Assembly: GCA_947683625.1 (NCBI GenBank)
Contig: CANTUR010000128.1
Span: 1,245,001 to 1,309,000, forward strand
DNA: 64,000 nucleotides
Direction of reading: 5' to 3'
Source of the DNA: Mallotus nudiflorus
Lineage: Eukaryota > Streptophyta > Magnoliopsida > Malpighiales > Euphorbiaceae
The notes under the pieces are model-generated. The model saw only the letters and a list, made by a program, of their open reading frames with translations, had not been told where the DNA came from and ran no database searches. A program made the translations under genes and the position numbers. Positions 10,985 to 22,510 of the stretch are shown in pieces; position 1 is the stretch's first letter; each line of letters begins with the position of its first letter.

Positions 10985-13900
10985 CTTTTGTTGCAACTCC
11001 TTCATTTTGGCGCTTTGAGCCTGGGCACACTCCACTTTTTGCTGTTGTACCCATTTATAATGCTTAAAAGCAGTGTGTTTATTAGCCAAAGAAGCTTCAA
11101 GGTTGACCACTTCCTTCTTCAAAGATGATATGGTAGTGGAAGCATCAAGAACAACATGTTTCTCCTTCTTATCATTTCAATAATGGCTTTGGCTTCATTA
11201 TTATAGCCACACTTCTTTTCTTCCTTAGAAGCCAAATCATTGATGAAGCAATCAACCTTTTGGTAGCCTATGATCAATGAAGGGAGATTCTTATACAAGT
11301 TGTCAATGATGTGCTTTTGACCAACTGTGATTTTTGAAGAGGGTCATGCACATTCATGGAGATACTTCAGCAGATCTGTAGCCCGACCATGATTTTCTTC
11401 ATTGAGGAAGAAAAATATTGGGCTTTTGAGGAGTTCAACTAAATGCTTTAGCCTCTTTATCACCTTAGCCACTATCACATCATTTGAGTCCTCCACAACA
11501 TTAGTAGGGGGGTCAATCTCTTCATGGTCGGAGGCAATTCGATCAGCCTTTTCATCAGAATCATTGTTAAGGTTAGCTTATAAATCATAAAAAAGGTCGG
11601 CTAGAGATTTCTAGAATTTTAGGCTAATTAAATTTCTAAATTAAGAATAAAGATTATAATGGAAATAAGGCGCTCATACTTGATCAAACTTTTGGGACGA
11701 TAAAAGGGCATGGGCCAATGAACCGCTTTTGAGAGGGCTGGTAGTTGGAGAAATTTCAAAGGATAACTTTGTTCGATCTTTGATAGAAGTCACATTTTGA
11801 CTAATGGATGGTTTACTCGAGTAGTATCAGCTTTGACAAGAGAGATGGTCAGATCCTCCACTTGAATGGCCTTAGCATCATTAAAAACTGACCTCAAAAA
11901 GCTTCGACCATTCGGCTTGGTAGATTAGTGAGATGTCTTGGCCTTTTTAGACTTAGGCTATTCATTAGGCATAATGATTGGCTTTTCAATAGCCTTTGCA
12001 AAGTCAGAGTAAAAAAGAAACGTATAAGAATTCTCAAAAAGAGTTAAGTGACAAAAAAATACCTAATTGGGCAAAGTAAGGGTATGCATATGAGGAGGAT
12101 GCCTGTATAAATCATAGAACTATTATGGGATCACCTATAAATGTGCCAGTATAGCTCACTTTGCTCCGTGGCTTGAGTCTACAAATAGTAGGACCAACAA
12201 TAAAAAAAAGGGCTATTAGAACCTCAAGAGACAGATCAACATAAGAGCTTGAGCAAACATCCAAATCGATCACCATCGGGTAATTGGTACAAGTTTGAAG
12301 ATAAAAAGCATAACTACTAAGTTGGTGTTCCCATAAAAGTTCAGCCTTCACTTGGGCCACCCTTCTTTGTATCTTGACCTTATCTCAATAATTGTATTTA
12401 CAATTGTAAAAATGTTCAAAGTCATAAATCTCTTGAATATGCTTACCTTTAGACTTAGTTCGACCCTACAAAGGAGAAGAAGCTCTATTTTTAATCAGGT
12501 CCCATTTTTGAATTTTCATCACTTTGGTAGATGATAAGTAAAAATGTTTGAAATAGAATGCATCCCAAAAGTTAATAAACATTTTTATCTTGGATGGGTG
12601 GAAGAGGAAGGGACATAGAAGTAAATTCTTTTTTAATGTCATGTAAACCTCATTAAGCTTCTCGTAAGACTTTATTTCATCATAAATGGGCCTAATGTAA
12701 AATGGAGAATTACACAAAAAAAGGATTAGGCATGGAAGAGATTGAGTGAGACTAAATTGCCTAGCACAAAAGTGGGGATTATAAACCTCAACACCGCACT
12801 TATTATTCCAAGGGTCTAGGTCCAACTTGAATGGTAAGTCCTTAGCAATAAGGATGCTTTCCTAAGCCAATTCTAATTTTGGAGGAAGATTATGGCTAAA
12901 ATTATCTTTCAGTAGCCATGAAGGGCCAAAACTTGAAAGGATGAATGGGCAATACATTATATCCTGTCAGTCCTGAGTGTTATAGAAAACATGATAGAAT
13001 TTTTTGAATATGGTGTATTTACATTCAAAAGACAAGACCCAGAGGGCATAACAACCTAAAGATTTAAAGTTTAGTTGTAGAGGCTGATTCATAAAGTATT
13101 GAAAGTAGGCCATGAACTAAATTTGAACAATCCATATTAGCCTAGGCTTTGATTTAAAATCATCTCTATCTTTATTGGGCACTAAAAATTGCATACCCTT
13201 ATAAAGTTGGCTCAAAATAGGTGGGCCAAATGTCAATTTTCATCCATCAGCTAAAGCTATAGCTAAGGGGAGGAACTTCTTGGTAACTTTTATTAAGCTA
13301 GGACATCCTATAAATTAACAAAGCCAATATAGCAAGAAGGAAACATATTTGGCCTTGTCGGGAATGAGAGTTGATTTCATGTTCTTAATAATGAAGGGGT
13401 AGTAACTTACATGCTCCTTTCTAAATGAGATACTATAATTGGACATATCGACCTTAAGCATGGGACTAATTTCTTCACTAAAGGGTTGGAGGTTGAATAG
13501 AGTGGCCAAATTTAATAAAATAACCATCATTAGACCTTCTTTAAATATAAAGGCATTATTAGATCGAGACCAAAAAAGTGACATGGTTTATAAGAGTTGT
13601 TTGTTTATTGGTACTTCAGTTCTAAAAAAGTGAAGGATGTCATGAATACCTATTTTTTTTCCATAAAAGAGAACATACATCTTTAATACAGGTATGCCAA
13701 ACCATGAACTCCTTTGTGGGATTCAACCAAGACCTAATAGGAATATTCTTATTCTATAACAATATGTCATTAAATTAATTAAACTTAGGAGGATAATTTT
13801 TCCTAGCAACATGTATAAATTCATCTACCCACTTATCATCTTCACTAGTGTGGGTCCTAAAGCGATGTTATTAGGGAAATCAAGGTATTTAAATAATGCC

Positions 13901-14130
13901 TCTAACATAGCAGTAGAGGCCTAGATGATATTGTTAGCCCTCTCTAAGTGAGTAAGAGGGTCAACCTTATCATCAATCAGTGAGGAGGCTATTTTCTTTG
14001 ATTCACCCGTAGTAAGCAAAAGGTTCTTAATTACAGCAACACAATTTAACTAGGAAAATGATTGATCGATTAGTATAATAAAAGGATAAGGCAGGATACA
14101 TACCTAAGCAAAGGACCTCAGAGCTGGAGT
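10985..14130 (-). pseudogene. Antisense plant-mobile-domain (PMD) gene of element A, broken
   Basis: Reading the minus strand from about 13600 down, the pieces resemble the transposon-borne plant mobile domain, also called aminotransferase-like. Residues FWSRSNNAFIFKEGLM (13575-13530) and KAKYVSFLLYWLC near 13320 match the N-terminal part. NPHFCARQFSLTQSLP (about 12780-12735) matches the RQFG-x-Q-x-IP region. Near 11165-10985 an uninterrupted stretch rich in Lys, Glu, Gln and Leu, starting EKHVVLDASTTISSLKKEV, looks like a C-terminal coiled coil. Extra and antisense genes between pol and 3' LTR are known in some Tat elements; their function is unknown. Stops and frame changes show this copy is dead. 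Confidence 0.7.
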
Positions 14131-14195
14131 GTCTAATATCGAAATAAAGAGAGAGAAGCTCTATTAGAGAGAGAGAATGAATTTTTTCTGCCCTT

Positions 14196-14204
14196 CCTTT
14201 TATA
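14196..14204 (-). promoter_or_regulatory. TATA box for the antisense PMD gene
   Basis: On the minus strand TATAAAAGG is followed by a CT-rich leader with a (CT)n-like run (14183-14145), as in plant core promoters. It sits just upstream of the antisense gene and just inside the 3' LTR boundary. Function is inferred from position and composition. Confidence 0.5.
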
Positions 14205-14249
14205 GGAGTGATTTCTGGTGGTTACCCCCCAAAAGCGATAAAAGGGGAA

Positions 14250-14863
14250 TGGGCATAAGTGGTGCACATTAGGCCAAACAAGCTAGTTGGGCTGAGATGG
14301 TATTAGAATCAGGCCATTAATTTGAGCCTAAGACACTGATCCTAGGGAGCGTTATTTGTATCGATTCAAAATGGCCTAAACATGCTTGACTAGAGCCTTG
14401 AATCAAACCTAAACTCACTTCGTAGGGCCTAATTGATTTTTGAATGGTCGTCCATCGGTCAAGGCTCATTTTTTTTAGCAAGTCATATGCATGCCTTGTT
14501 CTGGGGAGATTAAGGGATTTCACCTTATTGTAGTTTAGGAAGGTTTTTTTCTTTGTTATAGATTAAGCAGGATTTTTTATTTATTTCTTTAAGCTTAGTT
14601 AGGAAAGTTTCATATGATTTTGTTTCCATATTTGGTCAGGCTTTAGGACCTATAAAAGCCAAAGTAATGTATTGTAATAAGGACATAAACATTTTTACAT
14701 AAAACTAAAAAATATTGCTCTAGTTCATTTTTATCTTAGACCTGGTCTACTTTTTTAATCCCAGTGATCAAACTTCCCGATGAAGCAAACCTCCTATTTG
14801 ATCTAAATCAAATACGTTAGAAGGGACTTGAACCTATTTCTTGCCCCTCTTACTACCCTATAT
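14250..14863 (+). mobile_element. LTR of element A, about 610 bp
   Basis: A purine-rich run (AAAAGGGGAA, 14240-14249) precedes TGGGCATAAG and fits a polypurine tract next to the LTR start. The block ends before TGGTGATAAAACC at 14864. TATAAAAG at 14651-14658, followed by 'ccaaagtaatgtattgtaat', looks like the LTR promoter. The terminal dinucleotides are not clearly TG..CA at the 3' end, so each edge is uncertain by 10-15 bases. Confidence 0.7.
14651..14658 (+). promoter_or_regulatory. TATA box in the element A LTR
   Basis: TATAAAAG lies about 210 bp before the LTR end, a normal place for the promoter that starts the genomic RNA. Assignment rests on sequence and position only. Confidence 0.5.
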
Positions 14864-15150
14864 TGGTGATAAAACCATTGTTCTCCTTTACTTTAAATTT
14901 GTGAAATTGTAAGAAGGCTTATACGGACCCATTTTAAACATTCAAAAGGTACTTGGGCTGATTCTCAATATTTTGAGGCCGAACAGATGGCCATGGACAC
15001 CATGGGTAATATTAGGGCTCTGCTGCTCAATGTTAACTAAGAAGAGTAGACCAATCCAATAACAATAACAATACCTCTAATATCAATCTTGAAGTGAGTA
15101 ATGGTGACCATGAAGATTTTAGCCATACCTATAAGGTAGATTGTAAAGGG
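14864..15150 (+). mobile_element. Second internal start of family A after the LTR
   Basis: The first 130 bp repeat the leader at 4-130, after which the two copies diverge. The arrangement internal-LTR-internal indicates either a tandem element made by unequal recombination or a truncated second copy. Homology is lost by about 15150. Confidence 0.65.
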
Positions 15151-16524
15151 GTTTCCACATATTGACAGTAAGACACTTTCTGTCTTTATATCAAAATTTC
15201 AATGTAATAAAGGATTTCAGTTAGTAGATAGAAAACATGAGTGCTATGACAAATAACTTTAAAAGAAATAACAACACATGGACAATTTGCAATAAATAGT
15301 CAGTATAATCTTAGCATTCATTAATTCAAATTTCATTGCCAAGAGAATGATAATCTTATAAAATTCTACACTTTGTATAAAGTATCTAAATAACTCAAAT
15401 GCCAAAACCAAAAACAACCCATGTTTTATAGAAAATAAGATCTCATCATCCTTTCTCAGTGTTCTTCATTACAGTTGCATTACCATATTTATAACAGTAA
15501 ACACAAAACAAAGTCAATACAAATTACAAGAAGAAGCTTTTTTTACAAAAATGTATGTTATTTTGATTTAGAAACTAACTTATCTTCCTCAAGAATGTTA
15601 GTGTGGGCTTTGGCTCATCGAGAGTTAGCCTCACCTGCAACCATCATTCCAAATACATTTAATTAAGCACTCATGCCCAATAAGAGTGCTTCTTGCATAG
15701 AAATAAGATATCAGTACATTTGCTTGTGATAATATGTGAAGCTCTAAGGGCTTTTGGTGCTAAACACAATTGCTTTCTCCCTTATTTCCCTTCTTGTATG
15801 GCAAGTGAGAAAGAGAAACAAGAAAAGTTATTGTTGCTAGATCTAATAAAGGCAATTCTTATAGAGTAATGTTTGCAAGGTGGTTGGTTGTTGTGCAAGA
15901 AGGTGATGATGGGTGTGGATCGTTACATCATCTGAAAATGGCTGCTCTTGCTATTAAGTTTTAGGAAGAATCGGTCCTAAGCAATGATGTTAAAGAGGTA
16001 AAAGAAGAAGAAGAAGAAGAAGAAGAAGAAGAAGAAGAAGAAGAAGAAGGAGAGAAGGACATATTACCAATGAAGAGCTGTCCACATGGATATAGGATTG
16101 AAGACACCATTGTTATGAGTCTCCTATAATAAGCAATGGATGGAGCTTTTGAAGATTTAACAACTCTATTAATTTTGTCCTCAACCTAAACTAAAATAAA
16201 AGATTGAAGGCCTTTTAAAACACAATAAATATTTAGGGACTTGATAAAATAAAGTGTCATAATTTAGGGGCTTAATGGGTTTTCCTTCTTTTTTTTGGCT
16301 TTAATCAATCATCCTCATTATTCCTTCATTAACCTTTCCTCTTCTCCAAGGAACAACACCAAAACTTGTCAAGATGACAAAGAAGCATTCATCATTTCTC
16401 ATATAATTTCCAATATTTCAAGTGCTTATAATACTAAAAATGTAAACCACATTTCTCTATATTCAAAGTTACCATATAAAACAAATGAGATTTTATCATA
16501 TTCATTTAGATAAATGCTCTATAG
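15151..16524. other. Unassigned AT-rich DNA with possible gene remnants
   Basis: I recognise no complete gene. A minus-strand stretch near 15670-15560 and a 72-codon + strand stretch at 16295-16513 are open but not identifiable. The latter could be an N-terminal exon of the gene fragment that follows. A (AAG)n run is listed separately. Confidence 0.4.
16003..16048 (+). repeat. (AAG)n microsatellite
   Basis: About 15 near-perfect AAG repeats. Confidence 0.95.
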
Positions 16525-16654
16525 GTGCAAAAGAAGAGTCCATTAGAGGAAATAGAAAAAGGGTTAGCAAGAGCAAGAGCAGCCATTCTTGAGGCGTGTC
16601 AAACTCAAAATTATTCATCTTGCAAAACAGAAAGCTTCATTCAAGAGGATCTAT
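16525..16654 (+). pseudogene. Probable GT47 (exostosin-like) glycosyltransferase exon, truncated by the CACTA element
   Basis: After a splice-acceptor-like 'tctatag' the frame reads VQKKSPLEEIEKG, then LARARAAILEACQTQN and SCKTESFIQEDL, with no stop over about 43 codons. The EExLARARAAI run resembles the stem region of plant GT47 glycosyltransferases, for example xylogalacturonan xylosyltransferase-like proteins, which work in the Golgi. This is recognition of a short motif, not a proven match. The coding stretch runs directly into the CACTA left end at 16655, and the continuation is not visible past 20105. The upstream open stretch at 16295-16513 lies in a different frame. Confidence 0.45.
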
Positions 16655-17775
16655 CATTACAAGGTTAAAATGTTTTAATGACATTAAAAATTGTATTTAG
16701 GGATGCTAAATTAATGTCCCTAAAAAAATACCAACACATGTAAAAGTGTCATTCGTAGTGTTGGTAAATAAGCCGTCAGGAAGAAATTTAAAGACACAAC
16801 TTTTTTGAGTCGATAAAACATAATTAGCAACATTTTTATGTTTCTTGTCGGCATATGTGGTGATTCTTTTTTATAAAGTGTCGCCAATCTAATTTAGTGA
16901 CACTAAATGTCATGTCGTTATTTTGAAAATTCATATATGATTAATAATAAATCTAGCTACACTAATTAATATTGTGTTGCCAAAATGACATCACCATATA
17001 AATTAGCGTCCCTAATTTACGCACTTAATTTTACTAGTGTTGCTATTTTACTACGATTTTGAATAACTTAGTGTCGGTAAATTATGACGTTTATAATTTA
17101 AAAAAAAGTGTTGTTAAATATATTGTATTATATATATTTAAAATTACTATGGCAGCACACATATAGCGTCGTTACATTTAATAAATTCAATAGCCTTCCA
17201 ATTTGTGTCGTGAAGTATTATAATATTTTTTGCAAAAAAATAAAATTATTAAAAAGTCAAAATTGATAAGAAAATATAAAAAAATAACACATAAAATCAT
17301 TCCTTCATTAACATAAAATCAAACACTGTCATAACTTGTGCCTAAACTATTAACAATACTAGTAATAAACATGTCTCACTTCCCTAACATTCTAATTTAA
17401 ATAATAAAAAAAAATCTTGATCCAATTGGTCCTTGTTGTTCCAACTTGATAAGTCCACTATAATTGATGGTAGAGTAATAAAATTATGAACACACATTGA
17501 TTAATGTAAAATATAACATACTATTAAGTAAAAATACAAAAATAAAGAAATTATTTATTAAATTATGTGGAAAAAAAAGAGTACATAAATTTGTATTAAT
17601 TATTACTTTAAAGATCTAGACATCTTAAATGATAGATCCTTTTAGCTTTGTAAATCTGAATACTTTGTAAAATTTGGTTGATTTCGCAAAATTAAACATT
17701 TGAAAATATTACTCTAGAATGTATATAAGTTAGACTTATTTTCACCAAATTAAAAAATAATGAATAAGAAGATAA

Positions 17776-18207
17776 TCAAACCTTAGACATGAACTTTTTA
17801 AAGTAAAAAAAATCTCTTAGAAAACCATCCAAATCATTTTGTAAGTCAGTAACCTTCATTTCATAATCCTCTTTCATATTCAACATTTTTTGTTCATTTT
17901 CCTCTTTCATCGTCAATATTTTTCCTTTGTATTCATCTTTTATTGTGTCCATCTTTTGTTTATAATAAGCATGCATGTCAAAAAGTTCCTTTTGCATATT
18001 ATCAATATCAATTTGTCTTGATTTTCTTATCTGAAAGTTTTGTCCACCTAGCCTTGTTGGCGTCACACCTAGCTCGTAACCTTTTACTCTACCATATTGA
18101 TCTTCAGTAAACTTTAGATATTTAGAATCAAATTCTTTCCATGCTAATGCATCAGCTGGATGCCTCAACTTTCCATCTTTGGTGCGTCCATCCATATGCC
18201 ATCTCAT
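17776..18207 (-). pseudogene. TNP2 remnant joined to a coiled-coil second CACTA protein tail
   Basis: The 143-residue frame starts MRWHMDGRTKDGKLRHPADA, which continues the TNP2 sequence across a stop at about 18220. After about 33 residues it changes to YELGVTPTRLGG, a run seen in second-gene (TNPA/TNPD-like, Transposase_24-type) CACTA proteins. A long Lys/Glu/Met-rich stretch with heptad spacing follows, a likely coiled coil, with a stop at 17776. An internal deletion that removed the catalytic core and fused the two genes explains this best. Fusion of the two identities is inference. Confidence 0.7.
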
Positions 18208-18222
18208 GGATATTCTAGTTTT

Positions 18223-19191
18223 TTATGACATATACAACCATTTTATTCTAGGAATTAATGGAAAATAACATAAAACTTTAGCCAAATTTTTCTTAATTGA
18301 CTTATATGCAGGTTTATCAACTATATTGCCAATATCTCTTTTATATATTATCCATCTTGAAGAAGAACTGACATTGCAAGATTCAAGATTTGCTTTATCC
18401 CCCCAGTATAAGATGCAGTCATTTGGGCATGAATCAATTTTTTCATACCCTGGTCCTAACTCTTTGATAACTTTTTTAGCTTTATAATAAGATGATGGAA
18501 GAGTAATACCATTTGGAAAAGCATATATTAGAAGCTCTAAAAGCATGTTAGATGACTTTACTGACTAACCAAACAAAGATTTTAAGTGAAACAACCGTAA
18601 AACGAATGATAATTTTGAGAACTTTGTACAACCTGGATATAGTTTTTGATTGCTCTCCTACAACAAATTTTGAAATCTATTTCTTTCTTTATTTATCATG
18701 AAATCTTAAGCATTTGGCTAAGCATTATGCAATATACGTTGGCTTAAATTCAACGATAGTGGGCCTGCCCCTTCTTCACAAATTTTAGGTGGTTCATGTA
18801 GTGCATCACCATGATTTACATCTTGCGAACTAAGTACAGTGCGGACTCCCAATGCATCTTGGATTAGTCCCCTCATTTTATATTCTCCATTAAGCCAAGA
18901 TGGCATATTTGTCGAAATAGCATCCAGATTGTCATTTTGGTTGTTTGATGATAAAAAATCATTTTCACCATGAAATAACAAGTTATAATAATTTTCTTGT
19001 AAGCCAACCCATAATAAATGTGCTTGAACAATTTCAAAATCAAAGGAGAATCTATTATAACATTTCTTGCATGGATGATAAATTACTTCATTGACAACTA
19101 TTTTTTCAACCACAAATTTTATGAAATCATTCAATCCATTAAGAGATTCTGAGGTAGATATATATTTATGCATCCAAGTCTTTTGGTCCAT
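18223..19191 (-). pseudogene. CACTA TNP2-like transposase, N-terminal half
   Basis: The first piece (19191-18718, 157 residues) begins MDQKTWMHKYISTSESLNG and has HPCKKCYNRF, then a histidine-leucine pair and LLFHGE. This is the transposase-associated N-terminal domain with its Cys/His set. The second piece (18546-18223) has LPSSYYKAKKVIKELGPGY, CPNDCILYWGD, SRWI and YFPLIPRIKWLYMS, a strong match to the TNP2 region. Between them (about 18660-18550) LYPGC and FSKLSFVLRLFHLKS are still readable past one stop. The downstream DDE-like catalytic part that normally follows is absent. Confidence 0.88.
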
Positions 19192-20357
19192 TTGAAGTTA
19201 TATGTTTAAAATATTTAAAAAACATATAAAGTTTGTAACTACAAATCATGTAATTTAACATAACGTATGATGAATGTAAAATAATTGAATAAAAGAAATT
19301 CAATTTGCATATTTGGAATAGAATTTATACATAGTTATGCCTTTATAAGTTATTGTTTCAATGCTGAAATGATATCTTTATTCCTCAACTAATATTAATG
19401 TTGATTAACTATTGCAAAAAAAAAAAAAAACAAATTATAATAAAAACATAAGGTTCCTATATACTAAATAAATATATAAAATAAACATAATTAATACAAG
19501 ATCCAAATCTTGTGATCTAGCTAATGCTCCATGCACTCTCAATATCAAGAAATTATAACAATAATAATAAAGTCGTTTGTGATAATATATAAGTCATTCA
19601 TTTTATCCAAAAATAGAACATTGACCAAGATAGAGATTGGCCATTACAAATATAAACTATAGCAATATGCAGTAGTTAATCACATTTATTAACTACTCCA
19701 CTTGTTCCATGACACCCACATTTTTGGCATATTAAATAAATGTAATGTAGTTAAAGAGTAAGGAATGAATATGTCAACAATACACCCTTTATTTCAAAAG
19801 TATGAGGCACATACACATAATGAACCAAACCATAATTATTTCTTAAATTATATAAAAATACAAAAAGGTTTTTCAAAGAACAAGAGAGTAATAGGAGCTA
19901 AATGATTTGCCGCCTTTGAATTTATTAAGATGTCTTATAATTAATCTATTTAATTAATAGACAACACAAATATAAAAAGTATCGTTAATTTTTTTGGGAC
20001 ACTTTTAAATGTCATATCTTTAACTTCTCTTTTTTAAAAAATATAATGACACTTTTTATTAATGTCGTTAAATAAATTTCCTAATAGACTTCTTTTGTTG
20101 TAGTGTATTTACGTAAATCCTTAGTGTAAGAACCCAATTTCGGGATGCAATTATGCACACGTGCGACAAAAGCCCCTATAATGAAAATCTTATCAAGAAT
20201 TGATCTCTGGTGTCGAGTTTCATGATTTAAAGGACTAAATTGCTACATTTTTGTGGATTTAATTGTAAAATTGGTGTTTTAGGGATTTAATTGGAAAAAT
20301 TAGAAACTTTTAAGGACTTTTTTTTTGTAATTTAAACATAAAAAAAATGATAAGCCG

Positions 20358-20516
20358 ACATTTAATGCCGATCGACATTATGATTGAGATTATGATCGAC
20401 ATTACATAATGTCGATTGGCATTATGTAATGTCGACTGGCATTACATAATGCCAGTAGGCTTTAAGTAATGCCAATTGGCATTACAGACATTAGTCGGCA
20501 TTCCATAATGCCGATT
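20358..20516. repeat. Palindromic minisatellite in the 5' LTR
   Basis: Units of about 21 bp such as 'gtcgattggcattatgtaat' alternate in direction. One inverted pair has exact 11-bp arms, ATTACATAATG at 20401-20411 and CATTATGTAAT at 20420-20430. The array begins about 235 bp from the LTR start, the same place as in the solo LTR. Confidence 0.85.
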
Positions 20517-21599
20517 TTTGCTAAAAATTGATTTTTTATATTGAAAATTAATTTTTTTATCTTTTTTTAATTTTTTCATTGGTCCAGGACACCACGTGTC
20601 CCTGCGTGTGAGTTTTTAATTTTTTTCAAAAATCTATTGCTCATCATCTTGTTATCTTAATTTTGAAATTTCAAATAAAAAAAATAAAATGCAGACTCCT
20701 GAGAGAGTCTTGATCTCGCTCCCAACTATCGTGCAACTTCCCTGTGTGATCACAAGAGTTGGGGTTGCTAGGCTAAGCTTTAAAAGTTGATAGACAGAGT
20801 TTGTGAGGAAAAAAAAGAGCCACGAAGAAACCTTAGGAAAAAGAAATTTTGAAAAAAACCCTAGAAAAGAGCTGAGAAAAAACCAGAGAAAAAAAAAAAC
20901 CTTAATTAGCTATCGTAAAAAGGGAGTGAATTGAAAAACACAGACCTTTTACTGTAGGTTTCAAATCAATAAAAAATACATTCTTTACTTTTAAAGTCTA
21001 GAGAATCAAGAAAAAACAACAGAGTCAATCTCAAAACGGTGACAATCTCAATCTGAGGGGCATCCAAACAGAATTTGCACACCATCCCCTACTCTTTTTC
21101 TTTTCTTTTTATTTTATTTTGATTGAATTGTAACTGATTAAATTTTTTTGTTTTGTTTTTTTGATGAGTGTTATGTGGTGCTATGGATATGAGGTTGGTG
21201 ACGTGAGATTTTGGCAGTATTGAAGAATACATGGGATGCCATGGACTGAGTTTTGTGAAATCCCTATAGCATTTAGGATTTATTATTAATTATCTTCTAC
21301 AGTATTTTCTTCATGGCTTTTATTAGGTTGTAAATAATTTGCTTTAATTTCCTGCACTGTAGTTTGCAATAGCCCCAATAGAGGGAAATTAGTGGAATTT
21401 TAATTCTTTATTATAAAAATTGATTAGTAATCTAGGCTCAATTTGATAAAATTCAATTAAAATTAATGATGGCAGTAGATTAATTTTATGGTTGTATGAA
21501 ATTGAATTAGTGTTTCTTACAAAAATCATTTAAAATTATTGTTTTGATTTTTTTTTAGTTTATTAATTGGATTGGGCTTATTTTTATGTTTTCATTCTC

Positions 21600-22060
21600 T
21601 TTGGGCCCTAAGCCCACGTTAGGATCAAACTCCTTTAATAAATACGTTTAAAAATGGTTTTTAGGTTTTAATTAATTTAAAATTAATTTAGGCCCATTTA
21701 AGTTAAATTAGATTTAGTCCCACTTTTGATTAATAAAATTAACTTAGACTTTAGCCCACTAATGTATTTTATTTCTTTTTAAAATTAATTAGACCTTAGG
21801 CCCATTTTTAGTTAATTAAAATTAATTTAGATTTAGCTTAGCCTATTAATTTTGTCTCTTTTAAAATAAATAGACTTAGGCTCCATGTTTTTGAGTTAAA
21901 ATTAAATTAGACTTAGGTCCACTTAACAAACTAATTTCTTTTTTAAAATTTATAGACAATTGGCCTGTTTCCTCAGTTAATTAAAATAAGTAGATTTAGG
22001 TTTACTAATTCAATTAAAATATAGGCCCATCTTTAGTCCATTTTACTTGTAAATAAAATA
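21600..22060 (+). repeat. Degenerate 'gacttaggccca' repeats in the 5' LTR
   Basis: Six to seven loose units, each with 'attaatttagacttaggccca'-like sequence, are spaced by 50-75 bp. Related repeats are at 34330-34660 and 9190-9560. Confidence 0.6.
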
Positions 22061-22491
22061 TGCAGAATTAGCTAACTTTAATTGATAAAATTAATCTAGT
22101 TTAGACATAAGGATGTTGCCTTTTGTATGCATTTTTGCATGTAATTTTATGATTTATTGCCTTTAGGTTAGTTAGATGTTTAATTAGGGTTTAAATAAAA
22201 TTGCACATAATTAGAGAATAAAATAGTAATTCATAAAGTAATTCTAAATGAATATAAGACTAAAAGAAGTTAGTATTCCATTTTCAGAATATCTTAGTTG
22301 TGGTGCTAGCTTTCTTTTAGAGAATCGAGTACCTCCAAAAAGATTTTTCCTAGTTATTACCTTGGGTGGTGACTCCTTATCTCCACACCATGTCTTTGTG
22401 ATAATGGTTAGTATGTTTCCTAGAGCCTTGAGCCCAAATAGTGTCATGGTTGCTAAAATCTTGGACGCACGCTAAACCCTGCCATCTACAA

Positions 22492-22510
22492 TGGTGACTC
22501 CACTGGGGAT
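22492..22510 (+). promoter_or_regulatory. Primer-binding site candidate of element B
   Basis: TGGTGACTCCACTGGGGAT starts one base after the LTR end. TGGxGACTCCxCTGGGGA-type sites are found in several plant Tat/Ogre-like elements and are usually assigned to tRNA-Arg. The tRNA assignment here is from memory of that pattern. Confidence 0.6.

Larger units (their letters stand above)
1..14863 (+). mobile_element. Tat-lineage Ty3/gypsy retrotransposon A, internal region plus 3' LTR
   Basis: The + strand shows, in order, gag, aspartic protease, reverse transcriptase, RNase H, a second RNase H and integrase remnants. An antisense gene and an LTR follow. The second RNase H after the first and the pol order fit the Tat lineage of Ty3/gypsy elements (family knowledge). 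The window opens three bases before TGGTGATAAAACC, which recurs just after the LTR at 14864, so the 5' LTR lies outside. Every coding part has stops or frameshifts, so this copy is dead. Two later insertions (2801-4092 and 8787-10971) split it. Without them the internal region would be about 10.8 kb. Confidence 0.85.
16655..20105 (-). mobile_element. CACTA (En/Spm-like) transposon, internally deleted
   Basis: The right end reads, on the minus strand, CACTACAACAAAAG. The left end is CATTACAAGG, a one-base decay of CACTACAAGG. TAT flanks both ends (16652-16654 and 20106-20108), matching the 3-bp target duplication of CACTA elements. Subterminal regions carry many short motifs such as 'gtgtcgttaa' and 'cactaaatgtc' (16720-17180 and 19980-20085). 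Coding on the minus strand is a TNP2-like transposase lacking its catalytic core, so the 3.45 kb copy is a non-autonomous deletion derivative. Confidence 0.88.
20125..22490 (+). mobile_element. 5' LTR of element B
   Basis: It begins TGTAAGAACCCAATTTCGGG and ends ACCCTGCCATCTACA just before the primer site. Shared blocks with 33136-35100 include the 'ctcaaaacggtgacaatctc' stretch at 21032 and 33753. It also matches the solo LTR at 8787-10971 in reverse. It starts 19 bases after the CACTA right end. Confidence 0.9.

Noticed and set aside
22248..22475. Short open frames on both strands near the LTR end
   Set aside because: They lie in the conserved LTR 3' end shared with 8809-9033 and 34860-35090; no protein family was recognised.
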